A stretch of 64,000 nucleotides of DNA from JANMES01 sp038229715. GTDB taxonomy: Bacteria > Planctomycetota > Phycisphaerae > Tepidisphaerales > Tepidisphaeraceae. Location of the stretch: positions 18,737-82,736 of the forward strand of contig JBBROD010000005.1 in NCBI GenBank assembly GCA_038229715.1, written 5' to 3'. This document shows positions 22,729 through 28,856 of this stretch, one piece after another; position 1 is the first letter of the stretch; every line of letters starts with the position of its first letter. Position numbers and translations under genes: made by a program. The notes beneath the pieces are model-generated. The model searched no databases. It had not been told where the DNA came from and saw only the letters and a program-made list of their open reading frames with translations.

Positions 22729-25326
22729 TCACAAGATCATTATGTTCACGCCGCTGGCGATCCCAGTCGGGTCGCTGCAGAGGGCGGCGAAGCGGTCGAT
22801 CTTCTCCGACCCGTCCGCCGGGCACATGCTGCCGAGGCCGGTGGGATAGCTCAGCAGCCGCGGCAACCTTTTGGCGGCGAGGACGGCGGCGATGCCCATC
22901 AGCGGTGTGGCGCTGAACGTCTCGGCGATGTATCCCGCGATCGAGCTGACGGATTTCACGCCAGCTTGTGATAGCGCGGCAGCTTCCAGCTGATCGAGCC
23001 AAACCCCCGCGGCGGAACTCATGACCGCCGGCGGTGCGTCGATCCTCTTCAGCAACTCGGCGAGGGACGACGCAAGGCGTTTTCGATCGCCGCGGACGAA
23101 ACCGGCGTGCGTGATTCGGCCGATCGGTTTCCCGCCGCGGGCTTCGACCGCCGACTTCGATTCAAGCACGATCGCCGCCGCGCCGCCGGCGCAGAGGAAG
23201 CCTCCATCGCCGGCGAACGCGCCGCTCGGCTCGCCTTTGCACGCCAAGCCGCAGTGTTGATACGCCTTGCGGACGATGTCGAATTCTTCTTCGCCCGCGC
23301 CGACGATCGCGCGGTCCCACTCGCCGCTGGCGATTCGCGCAGCGGCCAGCGCCAGCGCATCCAGCCCGGCGGTCCGCGTGCCGATCACGGATTGGCAGGC
23401 GCCTTTGAGTCCGAGCATCAAACTGATGTGCGCAGCGCCGGCGTTGGGCACGCCCTCGGCGAAGAGCATGGGGTTCGCGCCCATCACGCCTTCGCGAACG
23501 ATCTGCTCGTAGTAGTTGTAGCTGTAGTTGGCCGATCCGTGGGCCGAGCCGAGGATGGCGCTGAACTGCGCCGCCAGATCACCGAGCTCGCCGATGCCCG
23601 CATCGCGGATCGCCAGCGTGGCAGAGGCGAGTTGGAGTTTGACGTAATCGCTCAGCCGGCGGACGCGGCGGGCGTTGAGCAAGCCCTCAAGGGCGGCATC
23701 GCCGATCGGCTCAGTCAGCGCCGCGGCGGGCGGAGGGTTTTGCAGACGGTGGAGCAGTCCCTCGCGCCCAACGACACCCGGCGCGATCACACCCACGCCG
23801 GTGATGAACACTTCTCGCGCGAATGGGGCGTCCGGTCCCTCTCCCCGGAGGGGAGAGGTTAGGTGAGGGGCGGAACGCTCAATCAACAATGGGCGTTGAT
23901 TCGCTTCATCGCGGTTTACCGGAGACGGATTTGCTAACGTTAGCGATTCGTCACCGGACGTTTCTCCCCTCACCCCGGCCCTCTCCCCGCTGGGGAGAGG
24001 GAGAGAAAGCACCACGCACGTGTTCGCGCCGCCGAAGCCTAGCGAGGTGTTTAGCGTCGCGCGGATTTTCGCGGGCTTAGGGTTGCCGACGGATACGTTC
24101 AGTCCCGCGAACTCGATATCCGCCGCGGTGATGTTGGCGCACGCGGGGACGATCTGGTCGCGGAGCGCGAGGGCTGACAAGATCAACTCCACCGCCCCGG
24201 CGCCGCCGAGGGTGTGGCCGAGGTGGCTCTTGAAGCCGACGACGGGCACGCGCGGCAGGTCCGCGCCGAACGTTCGGGACAGCGCCGCAAATTCACCGGC
24301 GTCGTTGTCGGGAGTACCCGTGGCGTGGGCGGCGATCATATCGATGCTGGCCGGCGTAAGGTTCGCCCGTCGCAACGCGGCGGCCATCGCGCGGGCGGCG
24401 CCGTCGCCTTCAGGGTGCGGCTGGGTGAGGTGATGCGCGTCGGCCGACTCGCCCCAGCCGAGGATTTGGGCGATCGGCGAATGTCCGCGCGCGGCGGCGT
24501 CGCCGGCGCGCTCGAGGATCACGATGCCGTAACCTTCAGCCAGTTTCATCCCCTTGCGGTCCTTGCTGAACGGCCGCAGCGGGCCCTCGGCCACCAGGCG
24601 GAGCGCGTTAAATCCGCCGTAGACGTACTCGCTGATCGTGTCGTACCCGCCGGCGATGACGCAGTCGGCCTGGCCGGTCTGCAGCAGCGTCACCGCCATC
24701 GCGATGCTCCCGAGGGACGATGAGCAGGCGCTGCAGATCGTCAGCCCCGCGCCACCGAACGGCAAACCCTCGGCGGCCAGCTTGAGGGTCGCGCCGGCGG
24801 GGAAGTTGACGAGCTTGCCGAAATCGCCGGTCCGCAAAAAATCGCCGCCGCTGCGGATGCCGTGCAGCGTCGTGCCGAGCAGAATCGTGCAGCGCGAGCG
24901 GTCGTACGGCATGGATTCCGTCAGCCCCGCGTCGGCGATTGCGGCGGAGATCGTCCAGCGAAGATACCGCGCCTCGCGCGGCAGATCAGCCGCGAAGTCG
25001 GCGGGGAGATCGAGCGACTGCGATCCGTCCTTACCCGGCGGCAACGGCGATTCCATCGCGCTCATCGGCCCGAAGTTGCTCTTGGCGGCCAGCACCGATT
25101 GCCAGGTGGATTCGCGATCCAAGCCGAGGCTGGTTGTAAGCGAGCAGCCGGTGATGACGATGGCGTCGTTGAACCCTCGCCCGGTACGCCGGGAGAGGGC
25201 AGGGTGAGGGTTTTGTTGATTGTCAGGGTTGTTTGAGGAACCGGCGGAACCCTCACCCCCGCCCTCTCCCGGCGTACCGGGCGAGGGAGTGTGGTTAGCG
25301 GCAGATGGAGCGGAATCTGGGCTCAT
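22729..25326 (-). CDS. Fused ketosynthase and chain-length-factor-like protein
   Basis: An 865-residue protein made of two ketosynthase folds. KS1 (about 53-440) has the complete triad: Cys201 in CSACSSSLGS, His334 in AAHATGTPDND and His371 in FKSHLGHTLGGAGA, with spacing like FabF, and ends SLGFGGANTCVV. KS2 (about 506-865) keeps the fold (FITGVGVIAP, LGSAHGSANYSYN, NAGAAHISLMLGLKG) but reads IGTRTAGLDAL where the catalytic cysteine should be, so it is chain-length-factor-like. In known aryl polyene systems KS and CLF are separate partners; here they are fused through about 65 residues that are encoded by a family C repeat. A second family C repeat encodes residues about 13-52. The ATG overlaps the upstream acyltransferase stop as ATGA, so translation is coupled. 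Confidence 0.85.
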   Translation of the reverse strand: MSPDSAPSAANHTPSPGTPGEGGGEGSAGSSNNPDNQQNPHPALSRRTGRGFNDAIVITGCSLTTSLGLDRESTWQSVLAAKSNFGPMSAMESPLPPGKDGSQSLDLPADFAADLPREARYLRWTISAAIADAGLTESMPYDRSRCTILLGTTLHGIRSGGDFLRTGDFGKLVNFPAGATLKLAAEGLPFGGAGLTICSACSSSLGSIAMAVTLLQTGQADCVIAGGYDTISEYVYGGFNALRLVAEGPLRPFSKDRKGMKLAEGYGIVILERAGDAAARGHSPIAQILGWGESADAHHLTQPHPEGDGAARAMAAALRRANLTPASIDMIAAHATGTPDNDAGEFAALSRTFGADLPRVPVVGFKSHLGHTLGGAGAVELILSALALRDQIVPACANITAADIEFAGLNVSVGNPKPAKIRATLNTSLGFGGANTCVVLSLPLPSGERAGVRGETSGDESLTLANPSPVNRDEANQRPLLIERSAPHLTSPLRGEGPDAPFAREVFITGVGVIAPGVVGREGLLHRLQNPPPAAALTEPIGDAALEGLLNARRVRRLSDYVKLQLASATLAIRDAGIGELGDLAAQFSAILGSAHGSANYSYNYYEQIVREGVMGANPMLFAEGVPNAGAAHISLMLGLKGACQSVIGTRTAGLDALALAAARIASGEWDRAIVGAGEEEFDIVRKAYQHCGLACKGEPSGAFAGDGGFLCAGGAAAIVLESKSAVEARGGKPIGRITHAGFVRGDRKRLASSLAELLKRIDAPPAVMSSAAGVWLDQLEAAALSQAGVKSVSSIAGYIAETFSATPLMGIAAVLAAKRLPRLLSYPTGLGSMCPADGSEKIDRFAALCSDPTGIASGVNIMIL
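23838..24006. repeat. Inverted repeat element, family C, inside the KS-CLF linker
   Basis: CCCTCTCCCCGGAGGGGAGA with GGTTAGGTGAGGGG pairs with CCCCTCACCCCGGCCCTCTC and CCCGCTGGGGAGAGGG. The frame stays open across it (LPLPSGERAGVRGE on one side, LTSPLRGEGPD on the other). Confidence 0.9.
25173..25291. repeat. Inverted repeat element, family C, in the KS-CLF N-terminal extension
   Basis: CCCTCGCCCGGTACGCCGGG with AGAGGGCAGGGTGAGGGTTTT pairs with its complement ending GTACCGGGCGAGGG at 25287. It encodes PSPGTPGEGG and HPALSRRTGRGF around a short Asn/Gln-rich loop. Confidence 0.9.
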
Positions 25327-26294
25327 TTCTTTTCCGCCACATCTTCCACAAACGCGCGGTCCAGCACCAGCCATTGGTCCGGATGGGCCACCACGTATTT
25401 CTCGATCACCTTCGCGATTTTCAGTAATGCAGGGTGTACGCCGTTCACCGGTTCGGCCTGCGGGTCGACGATGATCGCTTCTTCTACAATTACCCGGCAA
25501 CGTCCCGGCGCGGTGGCGAGGGTGAAGATCGGGACGATCGGCGCGTCGCTGGCCATCGCCAGCATCAACGGGCCGAGGGGCAGCGCGACGTGTCCGCCGG
25601 CGACGGGGGCGGATTGCGCCTTCTGGCCGGGCAGGGCGCGGTCGCCTTGCAAAACAACGACTTCGTCGGCCCGCAGCGCGTCGCGGAGTTTGATCCAGAT
25701 CGCCCAGCCGTCGTCGATCGGGGCTTCGATCACGCCCAGTTTCTGCCGCAGGTTCTGACGGATGGCTTCAAACCCGTCTTCGGTGTCGCGCTTGAAGACG
25801 ACATGCACTTTCGGCTCGATCGCGGTGAGCGCCGCCAAGCCAAGCTCGAACGAGCCCATGTGCGCGGTGAGGATGATCGCGCCGCGTCCCAGCTTTCGGG
25901 CGGCGGCGTAGCGGTCGTGCCCGTCGACGCCATCGATGCGGGCGCGCATTTCGGCCGGCGTTTGATCTTGCGACCGGCCGATGTCGATGACGAAGTCAAT
26001 AAACCGGCGGACGACGGATCGGCCGTACTCGCGGCAGTCCATCTCGGGCAGGTCGGGTGAAATCAGTCGCCGGCCGTTGGCGATGGCGGCGTCGAGCGCC
26101 TTGGGCGAGTAGCGGATCGCAGTTCGGGCCGCCCAGCGCTTGAGAATCCGCGCCAGCCACGGCGCCTGACGCGAGACGGCGAACAGCCGACGAAGCCACC
26201 AATGCGCCACCGGCCCCATCTTAGGCGGCGCCGGCGGAGTCGCAGGCGAGGGATGAACGGGCATGGCTTTAAGCATGGTCATGAACAAACCCAT
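25323..26294 (-). CDS. LpxL/HtrB-like lysophospholipid acyltransferase
   Basis: A 323-residue acyltransferase of the lauroyl/myristoyl transferase group. The catalytic H-x4-E is at His145-Glu150 (TAHMGSFELG), followed by VHVVFKRDTEDGF and the second block VVVLQGDRALPGQKAQ (the D/G-Q-D-x-x-P-like site), then PLGPLMLAMASDAPIVPIF. Length and order fit. In lipid A synthesis it would add a secondary acyl chain; copies in aryl polyene and flexirubin clusters are thought to move the polyene onto a lipid. The first ATG at 26294 is in a cluster of in-frame ATGs (26282, 26276, 26264). It overlaps the KS-CLF gene by four bases. Confidence 0.83.
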   Translation of the reverse strand: MGLFMTMLKAMPVHPSPATPPAPPKMGPVAHWWLRRLFAVSRQAPWLARILKRWAARTAIRYSPKALDAAIANGRRLISPDLPEMDCREYGRSVVRRFIDFVIDIGRSQDQTPAEMRARIDGVDGHDRYAAARKLGRGAIILTAHMGSFELGLAALTAIEPKVHVVFKRDTEDGFEAIRQNLRQKLGVIEAPIDDGWAIWIKLRDALRADEVVVLQGDRALPGQKAQSAPVAGGHVALPLGPLMLAMASDAPIVPIFTLATAPGRCRVIVEEAIIVDPQAEPVNGVHPALLKIAKVIEKYVVAHPDQWLVLDRAFVEDVAEKK

Positions 26295-26298
26295 TTTG

Positions 26299-26472
26299 CC
26301 ACAGATTGGGCACGGATGAACACAGATCAGAATTTTTAGCCGCAGATAAACGCAGATGAACGCAGATTAAAAACAAATTGCACGGTGTATTCTTTCTGAT
26401 CCGCGTTCATCTGCGTTTATCTGCGGCTAAAAATTCTTTCTTCATCTGTGTAAATCTGTGCCCCATCTGTGG
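26299..26472. repeat. Nested inverted repeat (family E inside a related outer element)
   Basis: Outer arms made of CCACAGATTGGGCACGGATG with AACACAGAT pair with ATCTGTGTAAATCTGTG and CCCCATCTGTGG. Inside, 26338-26428 is a full family E element (GCCGCAGATAAACGCAGATG against its complement). It lies within the cluster operon, between the ACP-dehydratase and acyltransferase genes. Confidence 0.9.
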
Positions 26473-26481
26473 CTAAAAATC

Positions 26482-27180
26482 TTACTCGCGATGCAGCGTG
26501 ATCGTCCCCCGCGCTACTACCGTTTGGCCGACGGATGCGCTCACTTCGCACAACTGCAGTGGGCCGATCATGCGGGTCAGGGTTGAGCGGAGTTCGATCT
26601 GCACCGGCGGGGCGACGGGTTGCTCGAATCGCACGTCGACGTGCGCCAGCTTCCCGGCGCTGGCGACGCCTTGCGGCGCAGTCAGGCCCGACAACTGCGC
26701 CAAAGCCTCGGCAATTAGTACACCCGGCACGATCGGCCGACCCGGGAAATGGCCGGCGAAGAACGCTTCCTTCCCGCTCAGCTGCCACATGCCGATCGCC
26801 GATTGCCCCGGACGGACTTCCGTCACCGCCGACACGAATCGAAAACCTTCGCCGTGCGGCAGGAGGCTCAGCCAGTCGATCTTGGGTGCGGGAGCCGTCG
26901 TCGCGGCGGCGGTTCCGGATTGTTGCTGTTGCTGCACGTAAAGCGTGAGTGTCGACACGTTTAGGAAGACCTCTTTGCCCACCGCTTCGTTAGGCACTTT
27001 AATGCCGAACTGCTTTTCCAAACTGGTGACCAGCAGGAGCATATCAAGCGAGTCGAGATCGACGTCGCCGCCAAAAAAGGGCATGTCATCGGGAATCACC
27101 GCGGCGGGGCCCAGTTTGAGGTCCCGCCGGAGGATCGATTTGATGTTCGCCAGAATGTTCGGATCGATATCAGTGGCCAT
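26482..27180 (-). CDS. Fused acyl carrier protein and FabZ-like dehydratase
   Basis: A 232-residue two-domain protein. Domain 1 (about 5-85) is an ACP: helix I LANIKSILRRDLKL, then GGDVDLDSLDMLLLVTSLE with phosphopantetheine Ser44 in DSL. A Gln/Ala/Thr linker (about 84-100) leads to domain 2, a hot-dog dehydratase with AGHFPGRPIVPGVLIAEALA, where His144 and Glu158 would be the active pair. Such a dehydratase would remove water from beta-hydroxyacyl-ACP and build conjugated double bonds. ACP and dehydratase are normally separate genes in aryl polyene clusters. The start MATDIDPNIL at 27180 is preferred over an in-frame ATG 45 bases upstream. Confidence 0.87.
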   Translation of the reverse strand: MATDIDPNILANIKSILRRDLKLGPAAVIPDDMPFFGGDVDLDSLDMLLLVTSLEKQFGIKVPNEAVGKEVFLNVSTLTLYVQQQQQSGTAAATTAPAPKIDWLSLLPHGEGFRFVSAVTEVRPGQSAIGMWQLSGKEAFFAGHFPGRPIVPGVLIAEALAQLSGLTAPQGVASAGKLAHVDVRFEQPVAPPVQIELRSTLTRMIGPLQLCEVSASVGQTVVARGTITLHRE

Positions 27181-27286
27181 GTGACTTGCGGTTCCCTCTC
27201 CCGGAGGGCGATTTTGGGCATTCATGTCACTTTGGCAAGGCGGGCGAGTTGGGAGAAAGCAAAAGCTCGTGATAAAACTGCGGTCG

Positions 27287-27964
27287 ATGAGCCGTTTCTA
27301 CTATTCTCTCGCGCGATCGATCGGGCGGTTCATCGGCTTTCAGACGATGCAGATTCGGGTGCTGCACGCCGATCGGGCCGAGCTGACCGGTGGATTCGTG
27401 CTGGCCAGCTCGCATTTAAGTCATCTCGATCCGTGCGTGCTCAGCGGGCTCATGCGCCGGAAAGTCGACTGGATGGCGCGGATTGAGTTTTACCGCCATC
27501 GCGTCGTTGCGTTGCTGCTCCAACGGATGGACGCATTGCCCGTCAACCGTCAAGGCGTGCCGGTCAAGGCGATCCGCTCGGCGATCCGCCGGACCCGCCA
27601 CGGCCGAGTGATCGGCATTTTTCCTGAAGGCGGCGTGGTGTCCGGCGAGGAATCGGCGATGCTCGGCGGGCCGATCCGGCTCGGGGCGTGCCTGATCGCA
27701 CAACGCGCCAACGTCCCGGTCGTGCCGGCGGTCGTGCTGGGGTCGCACCACATGACGCGAGTCCTGCCGTGGCTGCCGTGGCGGCGGATCAAGCTGCGGG
27801 TGGCGTTTGGGGAGCCGATTTATCCACTGCAAAGCACTTCGCGACGCAAAGCAAGGATGGAAATAGGGGAGCGGTTAGCACAGGCGTATCGGGCTTTACA
27901 TGCGGAGTTGTGCCAGGAATTCGAGATTCCCAGGGAAACGGGGACACGCTGGCCCGATGCCTAA
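27287..27964 (+). CDS. PlsC-like acyltransferase 1
   Basis: A 225-residue 1-acylglycerol-3-phosphate acyltransferase-fold protein. SSHLSHLDPC has the catalytic H-x4-D, WMARIEFYRHRVV the second block, VIGIFPEGGVVSG the F-P-E-G motif and PVVPAVVLGSHHM the V-P-x-x-x motif. No long membrane helix is seen, so it may be peripheral. It is divergent from the ACP-dehydratase gene. ATG at 27287 (MSRFYYSLAR) or an in-frame GTG at 27269, closer to a GGGAG, could be the start. It could acylate the pigment or modify membrane glycerolipids. A second copy of the family follows directly. Confidence 0.83.
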   Translation: MSRFYYSLARSIGRFIGFQTMQIRVLHADRAELTGGFVLASSHLSHLDPCVLSGLMRRKVDWMARIEFYRHRVVALLLQRMDALPVNRQGVPVKAIRSAIRRTRHGRVIGIFPEGGVVSGEESAMLGGPIRLGACLIAQRANVPVVPAVVLGSHHMTRVLPWLPWRRIKLRVAFGEPIYPLQSTSRRKARMEIGERLAQAYRALHAELCQEFEIPRETGTRWPDA

Positions 27965-28037
27965 GGATTCGCAAGACGCCTGATTACTGTTAAAGACGTC
28001 ATCCTGAGCGGGGTGTGGGTTGAGTGTGTGGAAATCA

Positions 28038-28063
28038 ACTGGCCGCTGAAGCGGCCAGTCCGC
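28038..28063. repeat. Short palindromic element, family D, copy between the acyltransferase genes
   Basis: ACTGGCCGCTGAAGCGGCCA followed by GTCCGC. It shares the CCGCTGAAGCGG core with the in-gene copies. It lies 22 bases before the ATG at 28085. Confidence 0.7.
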
Positions 28064-28084
28064 AAAGGCGGCGTGGGGCATCGG

Positions 28085-28759
28085 ATGAGCGACGCATTTT
28101 ATAATTTTCTCTGGTATACGGGTTATCACGTGTTTTGGGCGTCGTCCAAGCCGGTGGTGATTAATTCGGAAGTCACGCGCCGTCCCGGGCCGTACCTGCT
28201 GGCGTCCAACCACACCAGTCCGTATGACATCCCGTTGCTGATGCGTCACACCGCACGGAACCTGGACTTTGTGAGCATCGTGGAAGTGTTCAAAAAGCCG
28301 CTGGTCGGCTGGCTTTACGGGTCGATGAACGCGTTTCCGCTCGATCGCAGCAAGCCGGACAGCCCGACGGTTCGGATCATCCTCGAGCGCCTCGCCTGTG
28401 GGCGCGTGGTGGCGATGTTCCCCGAAGGCGCTTTCCGCAGCGGCGAGCAGTCGGTCACCCACGGCGGGAATATCCGCCCGGGCATCGGGCGGATCGCACA
28501 ACTTGCTGGCGTACCGGTCATCCCCGTCGTCGTTCTGAAGTCGAACCTTTACGCCCGCCCGCTGAACTGGCTGCCGATCCGGCGGACACGGTACAGCGTG
28601 ATTTACGGCCGGCCGCTTGAGTTGCGGCCCGATCTGCCGAAAACCGAGGCGGCTGCGGAGTTGGAAGTCCGGTTGAAACAAGCGTTCGTCGAGCTGCATC
28701 AAACCCTGTCCCGTTCCATGGAAGGATCGCCGATGCCCAAACCCGTCTCCTCTGATTAA
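28085..28759 (+). CDS. PlsC-like acyltransferase 2
   Basis: A 224-residue acyltransferase of the same family as its upstream neighbour. ASNHTSPYDIPLL is the H-x4-D motif, VSIVEVFKKPLVGWLY the second block, VAMFPEGAFRSGEQS the F-P-E-G motif, and GVPVIPVVVLKSN the last. The start MSDAFYNFLWYTGY at 28085 begins the hydrophobic N-terminus; a longer frame runs through repeat DNA. Together with the first PlsC-like gene and the LpxL-like gene this makes three acyltransferases at one end of the cluster. Substrates unknown. Confidence 0.83.
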   Translation: MSDAFYNFLWYTGYHVFWASSKPVVINSEVTRRPGPYLLASNHTSPYDIPLLMRHTARNLDFVSIVEVFKKPLVGWLYGSMNAFPLDRSKPDSPTVRIILERLACGRVVAMFPEGAFRSGEQSVTHGGNIRPGIGRIAQLAGVPVIPVVVLKSNLYARPLNWLPIRRTRYSVIYGRPLELRPDLPKTEAAAELEVRLKQAFVELHQTLSRSMEGSPMPKPVSSD

Positions 28760-28856
28760 ATGCAACCTGCAACTGGACTGAACCGAATGAAACCGTTACC
28801 TATGGGCCGAGAGGCTTTGGCTCCCTGTCCGCATTATCTATAGACGGTGTAACCCT

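Noticed and set aside
23838..24006. Two separate genes instead of a KS-CLF fusion
   Set aside because: The frame is open throughout the linker and no start codon with a ribosome-binding site precedes KS2; fusion is the simpler reading, although frameshift or internal initiation should be kept in mind.
22729..25326. KS2 as a second active ketosynthase
   Set aside because: No cysteine in the nucleophile position (IGTRTAGLDAL) and the GHT-type histidine block is not clear, so a chain-length-factor role fits better.
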